Assembly: GCA_028023455.1 (NCBI GenBank)
Contig: JAQFVV010006640.1
Coordinates: 328,001 to 392,000 of the forward strand
Length of the DNA: 64,000 nucleotides
Direction: 5' to 3'
Origin: Epiperipatus broadwayi
Taxonomy: Eukaryota > Onychophora > Udeonychophora > Euonychophora > Peripatidae
Shown piece after piece: positions 1 through 12,598 of this stretch; positions within the stretch are counted from its first letter, which is position 1, and each line of letters begins with the position of its first letter. Below the pieces are notes generated by a model that was given only the letters and a program-made list of their open reading frames with translations, had not been told where the DNA came from and searched no databases. The position numbers and the translations under genes are program-made.

Positions 1-477
1 TAAAGATAAACCTCAAATCACCCTCCCTTACATCCCCAAAGTATCTAAACAACTTATAAAAACTTTAGCCAATGAATTTAAAGTCAGCTTCTGCACCCTA
101 CCCTTAATACTAACAGACTAATTAACAATGCAAAGGACAAAATCGATCCATCTCAAACTCCCCAAATTGTGTATAGCATATCATGCTCTCAGTCTGGGTG
201 AAGTGCTACCTACTATGGGGAGACCAAGGCCACAGTCTATAATAGAGCTGCTTAGCACATGTATACATACAAAAGAGCAAAAAAGAACAATGATAACATC
301 TCAATATTCTTTGAACATGAGAAGCAGGCCAATCATATATTCAAACCCTTTAGCCCCAAAATAGTGTGCGCTGAGGCTAACAATTGCAAAAGGAAGATAA
401 AAGAGGCATATTTTATCATCAACAATAACAATGCGATTAATAGACATGACACATGTTTTGCCAACTCCAGAAAATGA
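1..477 (+). pseudogene. Penelope-like retroelement, 3' end with decayed GIY-YIG domain
   Basis: Penelope-like elements encode a reverse transcriptase followed by a GIY-YIG endonuclease. The first 100 bases read as the stretch that follows the RT (ITLPYIPKVSKQLIKTLANE). From about 130 the reading continues as NAKDKIDPSQTPNCVYSIS, the usual lead-in to the endonuclease, then a damaged GIY-YIG core (YYGET for the usual YIGET), and a tail rich in EH..., KIKEAYFI and NNNNAINR near 440, which is the typical end of the family. At least two in-frame stops (near positions 212 and 255) and a frame change near 120 show it is dead. The element enters from beyond the left edge, so the RT proper is not in view. 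Sequence pattern seen directly; family assignment from known motifs. Confidence 0.75.
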
Positions 478-1392
478 ACAAGTTAATTTACATATGCATT
501 TACATACATTACCATTTACCAATATCACAACAATGATTTTAAATCTGTTTTGTCTATGAATATGAGGGACAAAACTTCAAAAGCACTAGGCCTATATTAA
601 TTTATTTTGATTATTTTCTTACCACTAACTTAACAGCTTCTTCACGCAGCTTGTTAAAGCACTTGTATAAACTATTTACCATGTGTATGATAAAAAAATC
701 AGAGGCAGCAGTGTGTAATCAAAGGTTCAGCCATAAAAATCAATGATAAATGAAAACCAGTAGTGAAAAACAGCCATAATCAAGTCAGTAAAGTGTTTAT
801 ACACCAGCACTCCAAAACAAGAAGTCAGATCAAGGGGGAAATGAACCCACAGAGTCAGTGAGTAGTTGATGATTACAATATAGTGCAGAAATAAAGAAAA
901 AAAAGAATTCTTGGGAAACTGTTGGAATCCATTTTTGAAAGACTTAAAAAATATTAATGCAGCCAGAAGAGTTAAGTAAACACAAGTTGGAGTAAAAATT
1001 CACTGAGTGCACTAGATCTAATCTTCAAAGAATTACCATGTGAACTATACTTAAATACTGAATCCCTGCCTAGCAAAAAAAGTAGAAGAATTAAAATTAT
1101 CTCTTTCTCCTGTTTGATACTGCACATTTGAACAGAGCTTTGAAAGTGGAAGTATGCCAGGGAAGTTTTGTTTTAATGAAGAACAAGGGAAATGGTAACC
1201 ACAGAAGCCAGCATAATGTAATGCCTCCTATGAATAAATATTGTAGCTGAATATTTGAAATCTTTAGAGAGAGCAGAAATGAAATGTGTACAACTTCCCC
1301 TCCCCATTTTGGTATAAATAAGAAAAGAACATTTACATTTATTATTATTTTTCTCTTTGCTTTTTTTTTTTTTTTGAAATATATTGCTTTAT
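478..1392. other. AT-rich stretch without recognised features
   Basis: No open frame with protein-like composition, no repeat shared with the rest of the window that I could see. The 75-codon minus frame overlapping 301-528 is the antisense of the Penelope tail. Confidence 0.5.
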
Positions 1393-1586
1393 GAAATTAA
1401 TATCTTAGGAAAATTAATCTATATGTATACAAATGTATATATGCATATGGAGTTAGGTAAAGATATATATAATTTTTGTATTTATTTAAGAAATTAATAT
1501 CTTAGCAAAATTTAACTATACATAAACAAATGTATGTATGTAGAGTTAGATAAAGATGTATATAATTTTTTTGGTATTTATTTGTT
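1393..1586. repeat. Two-copy tandem duplication, period about 97 bp
   Basis: The string gaaattaatatcttag occurs at 1393 and again at 1490. Both are followed by acaaatgtat, then a gagttag.taaagat block and tatataattttt. The two units differ at roughly one base in six. Non-coding. Confidence 0.7.
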
Positions 1587-4326
1587 AATGTGTAAAAAAC
1601 ATGAGTTGAAATGTAATATATCTCACTGATATTGTTTTTTCCTGGAATAATATAACTGATCAGCATAGATATTATATATCTATTTTTTGTGTTTATTGTT
1701 TTATATGTATGTATTTACATGCCTACAATTTGCAGTATGAGTGTAAATAGTAAGAAACTAATAGAAGGAAGAGGGTATTCTTTTATTACACAGTAATGTA
1801 GTAATGTTTACAAATTAGATTTTTTTTATTCTTTTGTGTTATCTTATATCATAATTTTTTTTGTTTGTTTTGTTTAATATTTCTAATTAAGATTAATAAA
1901 ATAAGTTTTTGTTGTATTGATATATATTGGTCAAGCTTGGCTAACTTTGATTGATGTGTTACTCAATGAGAGGAATTAAAAATATAACTGATTTCTATTA
2001 GTTTAATCTTCTGTTTAACAAGAATAATTGATGAAATTAGTTATTTCGCTCTGCCTTATCTTTTAGTTGAGTTACAGGGTTTGAACTCAGTAGTTGTGGA
2101 TAGGATAGTGCCCAGTATAATATTAAATTTCTTTTGTGAAGCGTCTATTGATACATTTTAATAATGTTCACATAACATCAAATCCATCTGAATTTATTTT
2201 AGAAAATAGAAAATAAATGTTTGAAATCTTTTAATTCACAAACAACGTAGTTTAGTAACATTCAGACTACAAGCAGTGTCTCAGACCACTTGCATGATAT
2301 ATATTTATTTTATATAATTATCACTTCAAATTTGATTTTTTATAAGCATTATTTACAACAAATGTTAAATTATTTGTATAAATTTTTTTTTAAAAATATA
2401 GCCAGAAAATGAAAGGAAATTACCTTTGTTTAACTGGATTCAGTTGAAAGTTTTTTTTTTTTTATAAACAGTTACTTGCTTTCTTATAATCAGTGTTAAT
2501 GATATAAATTTGTTTCTTATTATTGTTGTCATTAGTTAGAAGTTTTATTTATGTTTCTTTTAAAAAGTAGCTTAAAAAAAAAAACCTGTCATTTGGAAAA
2601 AATACAAAAAAATTTCTGCCAGATTCTAGAATACAAGCATTATGAGATATTGCTAAAACAGAAGGTAGGCAATTAAATTAAAACTATATAGGTTATATTC
2701 AAATAAATTTGATTTTTGCAAAATACTGACATACTTAGAAAGGTGTTGATAGGTACACATGTTTGATTTAAAAATAATATGAAATAAAAACATTTGAAAT
2801 TAATAGTGGAATCATATATTGGTTGTAGTCATTGTGGGTTAAAAAGCTGACTTTGATGATTAAGGATTTTCTTTATTATCCATACAAGAAAGATATATGT
2901 GAATTAATAATTACATTATATATCATTCACATGACTAAATATAATAAAGATAACAGATATGGATAATCTCACACTTTTTTAAATTATCATGCTTTAACAG
3001 TAGTCGCATATTCATCCAGTAAATATAAATGCATATATGCATTGTGGTTTTTTAAAAAAGAGAATGAATGTCTCAGTTTAAAACTATCAGGCTTTAAAAG
3101 AAACAAAAACTATTATTATTTTCTTTAAACTCAAATTTGGAAATAAAACCAGTAAATATTTTGCAAAAGCATATGCATCGATAAGCAGCCTATTTAGTTT
3201 GTTGTTCAAATGAACATTACCTATATTTTTTTAATAATCTTAATACGTTTTCTATATAAATATTTTTAAGATTTCTTGAAACATATAAATTAAAATATCT
3301 ACAAACGGTAAATGACAAGTAAGTTAAGTTATTGACTAAACTAGTGCTCTTCACATGGCCCAATCCTCTGCTTCTCACGTGACTTCATTTTTTGTTCAAT
3401 ATTTATAAATATCAAACTGCTGCAGTTTGGTTTATAATTGAAAACCTTCTTGCCTTATGTTTAATACAAAACAGATTTATTAATTTTTAATTGAGTCTAA
3501 AGTTTATACTTGGATAAAAAGTAATATGGTAATTTCAAGCCTAAGTTAGAAATGATTTCTAACAATTATTAGTGCATTATGCAATGTGAATGGTAACAAT
3601 GTTGTGATATCAGAAAATTTCGCACATATTGATAAATACTGAACAAATGCTTAAGATATGTTAAAAGTTTTGACCTAAATCAATTGAAAAAAATCTGGTT
3701 CACCTAGAAATGCTCTATTGAAAGTTATTTATTTTTTCAGATGTCTTTAATAGTTTGTTTAAAAAAATATGTAGTGAAATAAAAATTATACATATATTTA
3801 AAAATAATAAATAAGGAACAAATGGGATGGAAATAAGTTAATAATAATATCATGTGATTATGTTTAATAAATATATATATATCTGGAGGAAAAATGATTA
3901 ATCTCTAGACTTATAAATGATTAGTGATCTAAATTTAATTTTTTTTAATGGTATCAAAGATGTGAATGCAGGAAGTTTTGCAATGGTAGATCTAATTGCA
4001 GTAATATATATATATAATGTGTTAAAAATAAATAGAAGTCTTTTTCTTGCTGATCCCAATTATGCTAAAAATTTCAATGCAGCTTTATAGCTAATGTTGT
4101 CCTCAAAAGCAACACTATATGCTAATATACCAAAACCTCCCATTATATATATATATTTCACTAAATCAAGTGCTGATTTGTCAATTTGAATAAAATGTCA
4201 AACACGTCTCTTGTAGTAAACATACTAATAAGAGTGCTATAAATTATCTTTTTTTAAGAATAAGAAAGTTATCAAAAGATATGTTCTTTTTTTACAATTT
4301 TTATTATTTTTTTCCCATATGACAAA
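1587..4326. other. AT-rich unannotated stretch
   Basis: Contains only homopolymer runs and short TA runs (for example near 3870 and 4005). Near 2050-2110 there is a weak tRNA box-B-like string (gggtttgaactca) but no convincing box A, so it is not called. Confidence 0.5.
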
Positions 4327-4415
4327 GCATTGGCTGGGAAGTCAATCCATGACAACTGTCCGCAAGCAACTGCTTGCTTGCAAGTCAGCTATGCTGACCT
4401 CTCAGCTACCAATGC
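4327..4415 (-). repeat. tRNA-like pseudogene or SINE head, copy 1
   Basis: On the minus strand the first seven bases (GCATTGG) pair perfectly with the last seven (CCAATGC), as in an acceptor stem. They are followed by TA and a perfect D-arm (GCTG-loop-CAGC). An anticodon-like loop CTTGCAA with the universal T33 would give TGC. The middle carries an extra partly repeated GCAAGC block and the T-arm is degraded, so it is unlikely to give a functional tRNA. A related sequence lies at 53,311-53,389. Base pairing is seen directly; that it is a pseudogene or SINE head is inference. Confidence 0.55.
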
Positions 4416-4874
4416 TTGAAGCAAATAAAGTATTTTAAGACAGAGCCAGCTTTAATTATGCTACAAAGATATATTAGCTTTGTAGTAAAAGTCTTATGAT
4501 TGACATTACATTATAATATGATATTTGCTTTAAAAATAGCAGCTACGATTTTGCTAGTAAATGATAAGAATATATGTTTTGACACTTTTTGTTCTCTCAA
4601 AATAGTCTGCATGTATGGCATAATTACTAATGTTTTTTTGATTTTTTTTGTATATGACATTTGTTTATCATCCTATTCAAATGATAAATTGGACTGACTT
4701 GGTCTTTAAGCTGAGTTGCTCTATCAGACAACATTTCTTACAAAGTTGTTTTGAATATTTTAGCAATATTGAGATGTAATAGAAATAAATCCTCCTCCCC
4801 CATTTAAGTTTTGCATTAAAAAACTTTTTATTTTATTTATATACAATAAACTTTTGAATATATAAGATATACAT
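4416..4874. other. AT-rich stretch without recognised features
   Basis: A 65-codon frame at 4500-4697 has composition biased by AT content and no recognisable domain; not called as a gene. Confidence 0.5.
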
Positions 4875-6055
4875 CTGGGTCTCATTTTATGCAGATTATT
4901 TTAATGCGATTTTGAAGTTATGCAATTCATATTTATGTGGATTTTTTTTTGCAATAAAGAAGTTCATATTTCACTATATTTATTAGATATCAAAAAATTT
5001 AAATTATTAATAACTTATTTTGACTTTAAATACTTTTTTTTTCAAAAATATGTTATATTAGCAGCTAATGTGAATAAGATCTGAAGCTGTATTTAGAAAC
5101 TTAGCTTCTATGTAAATAACCTACTTATACTAATGAGTAAATGATAATAATATATTTATATTTACATATAAAAATATTGCAATAAATATTCAAAAATTTT
5201 AAATTTTTAAAATGTATTTTGTTATATATAACAGAAATAAATATTCCTTTAGATTTTTAAAATAAATAATGAAGATTTTATTGATTTTGTAAACTGAAAA
5301 TAATCTTTCTAATGATAATGTATAATCTTATTATTTTGATTGTGATCTCATTTTTTTAATATAGAAACAAAATGTGAACATTTAAAATTTATTTCACTAG
5401 TAAATAAAAAAAGACAAATTTATTATTTTCTGATAAGTAAAAATCAATTAATCATAGATTTTACATTGATGTGTGAGACAAAAAAAATGTCAGAAAATGC
5501 TGAAATCTGAGTTTCCTGCAATAAACAGCCTCTTAAATTCCAACGAGAGTTAAATAGTTATATGTCTGGATATTGCAAGCTTTATAAATAATTAGTAAAA
5601 TCATTGTCTTAGAGTTTAAGCACTGATTACATTGTCAACAGAAAACCATTAACACAGTACAAGACTGAAGGTGGTGCTAGTTGTACATTCTCTTGTGACA
5701 AATCTGATTTCTTACCGGTTCACAAATGAATGCATATTGTTAAATAGTGATAATGATTAAAATATGTATGAAAAAATGTAAAATTAAACACTGTAGTTAA
5801 TATAAAAATTAAAAAAAGTTTGTCTTGTATTAATTTTTTTCAAATATTTGAAATTTTTTACTAGTCATACTTTATTTCCTTATTTTTTTAATGCAAATTT
5901 TAAAATAATTTTTCCTTGTTGCTTTGCTTTTATGTGATTTCTGAAAATTACAGAACCTATCCCCCATTTTTCAAGGTAAGTTAAGTCTATTTTTGTGCAA
6001 TTTTTTTAATGCAAGTTTTCTGTGGAACCTATCTGCCACATAAAACAAGACCCAG
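4875..6055. mobile_element. Family D non-autonomous DNA element, copy 1
   Basis: The element starts ctgggtctcattttatg and ends with the near-exact inverse, cataaaacaagacccag, giving terminal inverted repeats of about 17 bp. A second copy in the opposite orientation lies at 23,464-24,777. The two share subterminal blocks, including a block with aatagacttaacttaccttg on one side, aaagaagttcatatt on the other, and a central segment around gtgctagttgta. No coding frame is visible. The flanks are TA-rich (atacat / gtatata), so target-site duplication cannot be fixed. Length 1.18 kb. Superfamily not determined. Confidence 0.7.
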
Positions 6056-7261
6056 GTATATATATAAGTTTTGTGATTATTTCTGACTTACAACATATTA
6101 TTATTTAGAAATAAAATACATAATAAGATGTATAATAATAAGATTGTGTGTTTTGACATCTTAATGCTCTCATAATATCATTGTTATTTTACAAAATGCT
6201 CACTTTTTAAAAATTAGTTATAGTCATTTTTAAATGTTATTCTATGTGATGAATGATATTTCTACTATTTTATATTACACATCGGTTATTTACATATTGT
6301 TTATATCTGCATTCTATCATTACAAAGTGGCATTTAAATTAAATAGGAAATAATTATTTTTGATTTTCAAGATTAGATTTGATGCTGGATGTTGTATCAA
6401 TGGAAATAGCATTAAATTACAACTATCTTAAAATATTTTTAACTATCATTAAACATTCAACATTGTATAAATCTATAAAATTTTATCATAGTTGTTTGAA
6501 TGAAAATGATAAGATTGATACTTAGCTCATGAAACTAGTTCAGTGGAAATTCAATCCTAAATGAAAGTTTTCTATTTTTATTTAATCTTATTTCATTTTA
6601 AGAAATGTTTATTGATGTTATTTAACATCATGTGTTCTAATTATTTGTTTAATGACTTTGATCATTATTTATGAAATATTGTTTACTTAAATATTACTTC
6701 ATATATACATATTGATAAAAACTCAATTTTTTATTATTATTTTTTAGGGATATTTGTAAAAAGACTTGTATAAGATTTGAACCTGAAATGTAATAATTAT
6801 TCAAGTTAAATAATTTGATACCTTTAGAAATGAACGAAAGAACGACACATTTAGAAAGTTTCTCACAAATATTAAAATTTATTATTTTTTACAATGTACA
6901 ATAGAATGAAAGCTACAATATTTAGTAAATACCATGTTAACTTCCTTAATTAAAAAATTAATAACGTTGAAATGATCTACTACTTTTGCAAATTTAAATT
7001 TAAAAAAAAGTTTGGCTTTTAAATGTAATATTTGCTACTCAAGTTAATAACTGATAATATTCATTTGGAGGGTGTGTCAAAAATCAGATTCACAAATTAT
7101 TTATTAAAAGAATTAAAGTTCATATTGGCCATCGTTTTCTTTTAAGGTCTCATTAGCATAAATAATCATAAAACATTTTTAATGAAAAGCCGTAAAATCA
7201 TTAAATTTTATGATACAATTGTCACTTCATAAGAATGGTGAAACTTGAGGCATGTAACAGT
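6056..7261. other. AT-rich stretch without recognised features
   Basis: Nothing beyond poly-A/T runs was seen. Confidence 0.5.
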
Positions 7262-7573
<312 letters not shown>

Positions 7574-7711
7574 ATCAGTCCATAGACATTCATATTATCA
7601 ACTTTGTAACTTTTATTCTACAGCTAATACTGGATTTCTAAATAAAATGGCTATGACTGGATACCTGAAAAAACTTCAATATCCTAGTTAAAATTATTAA
7701 ATAATGAGTAT

Positions 7712-7754
7712 AGTTAGTAGATGCACTAACCATTAAGCCACAAGACTTTTCAAT
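7712..7754 (-). repeat. tRNA-type SINE head fragment
   Basis: The minus strand reads TGGCTTAATGGTTAGTGC, a good match to a tRNA box A, followed by atctacta. No clear box B was found at the expected distance, so this is at best a truncated SINE. Confidence 0.35.
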
Positions 7755-8600
7755 GTAATAATAGTCAAATTATTGTTTTCTTTATATATATATAGCTTAT
7801 CATGTAAAAGAGCTCAATGATTTTAATATTGATAAAGATCACAAACTTATAAAGTGCATCATACATTTTGATATAAAACTGAAAAGATGTAAAATAATAA
7901 TCAATTACATTGATGACGTCACTTAAGGTCAGTGATAAAATGATAAACCTTAAAAGCTAACAGTTCTTGAGTTAAAGATTAGCCTATCACATCTGATGTT
8001 TAAATATATCATTATTCTCTCATTCAATTATAATCATATAGATTTACAAAGCTTTTTTTTAAATTTTGGTAAAAATGAATAAATCTACTATGGAGTCCAG
8101 AACTCAATAATATGTCTTTTATATTTCAAGAGCTTAATCTAGTAATTGTGGATGATATAGATATAATCTAAAAAGAAAAAGCACAGAAGTTTTGATAAGA
8201 ATCAAAAGATTTTGAATTAAATAATAAGATTTTTAAGCATTTCTTTTTACAACAAATTAATAAACAAAACAAAAGAAAAAGAAATGTTAAAAAAAATTAA
8301 AAGTATAATGTCACATTATCATTAAAAAAAGATGGTTATAATTTAAAGGTGCCAACTTTCTGCTCTCGCAGCTAAGACACTGGGTTCTTCAAATAACTGC
8401 TTTAATGATTATTACCAATCAAACTATTAAGGTAGAAATTATTATAACATTTTAAATCCAGACATATTTTAAACTTTAATTAAAGATTAATATATCTATT
8501 ATTATTAAACACATTAAATAATTAATTCAAATCCAGTCCAATTTTTCCATGCTTATATCTTAAATATACATATAACCTTCCATTTCGCTATTGTGCTAAG
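7755..8600. other. AT-rich stretch without recognised features
   Basis: No open frame or shared repeat recognised. Confidence 0.5.
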
Positions 8601-10177
8601 GCCAAATTGGCACATGTATATAAAATGATTTTGTCTAAAAAAAAAAAAAAATTATTAAAATCTTTTATAAAAGAGTTTGAAAAAAATATAGGAATTAATT
8701 GATTAAAAGGGGAGAGGGGGAGTTTTGTTTAGAAAAGATAAAACTAAGAGTTCATAAAAGTTAAAGAGTGTTATTATTATAAATTAAAAGCTTCAAAATA
8801 TAAATCTCTTTTCATTTGAATTGAATAAAAAAAATAGTATTAAAACTAGTTTTGATGTGTAGAATAAAATTATATATGTGCGTGCAAATGTAAAATAAAT
8901 GTATCAGTATTAAATATTATAAATAAATGAAAATTATATTTAGAAACCACAGTGATGGCTATTAAGTTAAATAAAGATTTAAAAAAACCACACCAGCAGT
9001 GGGATACTAATAAAGATATAAAAACAACACGTTTTGAAATAGCTACTACTAATTAATCAATCAAAAACACGTCATAAGATTAATTACTAAAGGAATTTTG
9101 ACAACACCTATTGAACCTATTGCCAGAGGATATTAAAACGAAAACAATTCGCAGATATAAATAGCTAGATTGTTATCGGATGAGCAGTTTGAGTTTGCAG
9201 TTTTCAGCCTAGTTTTCAGTATCAGTCTTGTTTAAATTATGTATCCTGAAACAGAAATGCAGTGTTGAGCATCTTATGGAAATATACGCTCTTCTTTCAG
9301 CCCTTAGTCCAACAAGATCAGCAAGACCTGCCCATGAAATAATGTCTACTTAACAGCTCAGAAATCCTCCGTCAATGTTCAACTGTCTCCAGAAATAATA
9401 ATCATGAAGAATAATCAAACTCCTCAAGAAAACATCCCAGCTAGCTGGAAATATTCTCACCTAAAGCAATAATTAAAGAAAATGAAGTTCTACATCCACG
9501 TTCCAAAAATCCTAGGTAAAACATTTTATTATTCTCATTTATATGTAGTAGCCACTGCTGTAATTCATAAAAACTCAAGATTCAAATTATATAAACTCTA
9601 TAGCATGCATAAAATAAACTATTGATGTGCGTGTTTGTGAATGTTAGATAATTTAAATGTCAAAGATTATTTTTGCTCTTTCATAAAATATATCATAGTA
9701 TGTTAACTTAAAATATGTGTGTTATTTATAGATTTATAAAAATGTTTATAATTCGTAAGTGTTAGTTAACAAATTGTCATTAAAGTTAAACTTTATTTGT
9801 CGGTCAATTCTTTTTATCAATTCTTTTTCCATATTTTATTACTGATTAAAATTAGACTGGGCTAGTTTTTGGGATGGTTTTGAGTGCTGGATTATGAGCC
9901 TACTGACCAAATACATTGTTTATTCATCTGAATAGATAGCTGGCACCCAGAGTTTACTCTGAAACAAATAAAGTGTTTGGATAGTAGGGGTTTGAATCTA
10001 ACAGCCGAGGTGGGCCATTGTTGATAGTTAAAGCTATCAATAATATCTCCCATTTTGCTTGAATGTGCCGGATCGTTCATGTAATATTTATAAGATTATA
10101 AATGTGTTTTAAAGAAGTTTGAAACCAGCCAAAATCTTTGCAGGGTAAGTAAGATCTTCTGCCGTTCGATTTGGTAC
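8601..10177 (+). mobile_element. Family E element, copy 1 (with TATA box and splice donor)
   Basis: This 1.58 kb segment aligns by eye, in inverse orientation, along most of its length with 32,956-34,622. Shared landmarks in order are ccaaattggcacat near the start, aaggggagagg near 8708, a TATA box (TATAAATAG at 9156), gtatcctgaaacagaaatg near 9241, ctcagaaatcctcc near 9358, a splice donor (CTAG/GTAAAA at 9515/9516), gtagccactgctgtaattc near 9547 and actttatttgtc.gtcaattc near 9790. The right end is ttcgatttggtac, comparable to the GTAC end of copy 2. The spacing from TATA to donor is about 360 bp in both copies. No long protein frame is present, so the block may be a promoter plus non-coding first exon of a larger parent element. 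Confidence 0.65.
9156..9164 (+). promoter_or_regulatory. TATA box of family E copy 1
   Basis: TATAAATAG, followed about 30 bases later by the conserved purine/pyrimidine block that would hold the start of transcription. The same box, at the same distance from the same splice donor, is found inverted in copy 2 at about 34,055-34,066. Conservation is seen directly; promoter use is inference. Confidence 0.45.
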
Positions 10178-11599
10178 ACTATGTATGCTTTAATTACAGA
10201 AATAAAGAGTTATTTATGTTTTTTAAATTGCGTATAATAATAAAATATTTTGGTGAATTGGATGAAAAGATTATAAATCAATAATCATTAAAAAAAAGAG
10301 AAAGTTTGTAAAAAAGAACGTGAAAGAGTTTTTATTTCACTGCCCAAATGTAATACTTTTATAAATAAATTTGTCAAAATAGTTCCTCAAATATAAATAA
10401 AAAATTATAGCAGGTAGCCGAATAAGATATAGTAGTTGAAATGATTCAAGTTCTGATTGACAAGAACAAACCAATAATTAGAATAATGCAATTTTATTAT
10501 TAATATTAATAAAAATAGTGAGAATTTAAAAATATATATAACATAAATATTACTTTACAACAATTATTTTTCTGTAGTTCTGTGTGATTTGATTCAGTGA
10601 TAGAATGATGGACTTTGGACCTCATTGTTCATGGATCATGACCCACGTGTAACATTGCTGATGCTCAAAGTTCTTATAAACATTTGAGCAATAAACCTTT
10701 AAGTTATTTATTTATAAATTTTTATGATGTATACATAAATGATTACTAAATTTTTTTCTCACATTAAAAAAAATTGTTTCATTTAATCATAGATATTACA
10801 CTTTGAATATAATAAAGTTAAAATATAGCTATAATTTTCTTTATATATATGCATAATAATCTCTATTTTCTAAATTTGTTGGTTTTTTTTCACTAATTCT
10901 GCACAATAGCAATGGATATCAAGATGTCTTTTGACCAATAAATTATCTCGTTTGGACCATACCCTGCATAGTTTTGAAAATGCCACAAACCAATATATAT
11001 TTATATACATAATTTTTTTAAATAAATAAAGTGTTTCTTTAGCAATTTCTTTAGCCATGTACTTAAAAGTAATAACAAATTAATTTTAAATAAGATACTG
11101 CATGAGTATAAAAAGGCAAGTGGCACGTAATATATAATACCAAACATTATAGAGATATTTTTAATTTTACTACATTTAATGTTTATTTCTACAATGAAAT
11201 GAAGTGTAATAATTTTTAATTAACGTAATAAAAATAATTAACAATTAAATAAGTACTTACTGAAATAAGTATGGTATTTATAAATATAAAATACTATAAA
11301 AGAAATAAATGAATATAAACAGAAGAATAAGACATTTAAACTATGCTTGACTCATCTGAGGAGAACTAATTAGTCAAACTGCATCTTTTAAATTTTTTTT
11401 ATTATCTCCCCCTCTCCCAATAAGTACAAAATAATGTATGTAAAATTTAAAAAAACTATCTAGAGTTTAGGTGAGTGAGTGGATGTAGTTGTTGAAATGC
11501 ATATTGGAAGTCACCAGCATGAGACTTTTTTTTATTCGTTGTGTATGACTGCATGTTTGAAATGCAATAATGAATCATAAATACATACGTACATATGAC
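10178..11599. other. AT-rich stretch without recognised features
   Basis: The minus frame at 10,870-11,058 has no domain and strong AT bias. No shared repeat recognised. Confidence 0.5.
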
Positions 11600-12598
11600 T
11601 GACGTCTGACAATTAAGTTTGCAAACTCATCCTAGAAATGTTATACATACCTCATTGTTGAATATCACTATCGCTATATTTGCTTACCTCCCTTGGAAAA
11701 GTTTTCACCAACACTGATGTCTGGTCCATTCTTCAAAACAATTTTAGAATGTATTTTGGAATGGTCGCCAGAGCTGTTGTCATATTGCCTCTGATTTTCT
11801 TAATATCATCAAAATGTCTTTCTTTTAATATTTTTTTTATATATGGATAAGGAAAAAAGGCAGGTGTTCAATACAATAATTTATTTACTGGCTAAAAATT
11901 CTCTCACAGACAATACCACGTGAGCTGGTACATGGTCATCATTGAAGAACCATGCCACTTTCATTTAATTTTTACATATTCTTTTTATATAGAAATAAAA
12001 CAAACTAACTCCTTCTTTTTAAACTTGCTCTTTTATGACTATAGTCATAAAAAAAGCAAGTTAGTTTGTTTTATTTCTATATTGGATATATATGAACTAT
12101 TTTGAAAAGCAGAACTGTGTGCTGGATATATTAAATTATTTTATTATATTCTTTTTAGTATTTCCAAATGGTAAATTTGATTAGCTGTTTGTCTAATTAG
12201 TACAAATCCATAATGTATTCATCCAATTTTTCTCCTTACTGGCTACTCCGATCTTTTTTTATCATTGATGCTTTCTCTCTCCAGAAAAAGCTTAATAAAT
12301 TTGTACACTGCCAATTTTTTCATAGTATTATACCCATAAAATTGGACTAACATTTATCGAGTCGAATCTAATTCAAGCTCTGACATTCTCGTGATAGCCA
12401 CAAAAACAAACAATAATAATAATGAACGCTATTCATCAAAACACTAACACATATCCTGACACATATCGACACAAACACATCTGTTAGACAATGATAAATC
12501 AAGATTATGAAATCTTACAGAGTTGTTTGTTCAGTACTGCCAACATAAGTGCGGGTTATTCCCTAATTAAGTGTCAGATCTTGCACATATAGACGTCG
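11600..12598 (-). pseudogene. mariner-family transposase relic
   Basis: Reading the minus strand, an ATG at 12,386 opens MSELELDS..., the usual mariner N-terminus. A block VYKFIKLFLERK matches the helix-turn-helix part. At about 11,955-11,880 comes a motif close to the catalytic DNAPAH region (NDDHVPAHVVLSVREFLAS), and at 11,830-11,740 the family C-terminus (HFDDIKKI, then ALATIP). Several stops and frame changes and an inserted hairpin (11,987-12,083) inactivate it. Both ends carry gacgtc (11,601 and 12,592) next to related inverted strings (tgacaattaag on the left; its counterpart tgacacttaatt when the right end is read inverted). Mariner transposases cut and paste DNA at TA sites; this copy cannot. 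Confidence 0.8.
11987..12083. repeat. Nested hairpin inside the mariner relic
   Basis: The arm atatagaaataaaacaaac at 11,987 is matched exactly by its inverse ending at 12,082. Inside it a second hairpin runs from cttgct at 12,024 to agcaag at 12,060, with ttttatgact/agtcataaaa at its core. The whole 97 bp can fold back on itself. It interrupts the region between the N-terminal and catalytic parts of the transposase. Confidence 0.85.

Noticed and set aside
4500-4697. 65-codon plus frame
   Set aside because: Hydrophobic AT-driven composition, no domain, no conservation visible elsewhere in the window.
9892-10080. 62-codon minus frame
   Set aside because: Lies in the right part of family E copy 1 and is not kept in copy 2.
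11920-12105. 61-codon plus frame
   Set aside because: Antisense of the mariner relic and the hairpin.
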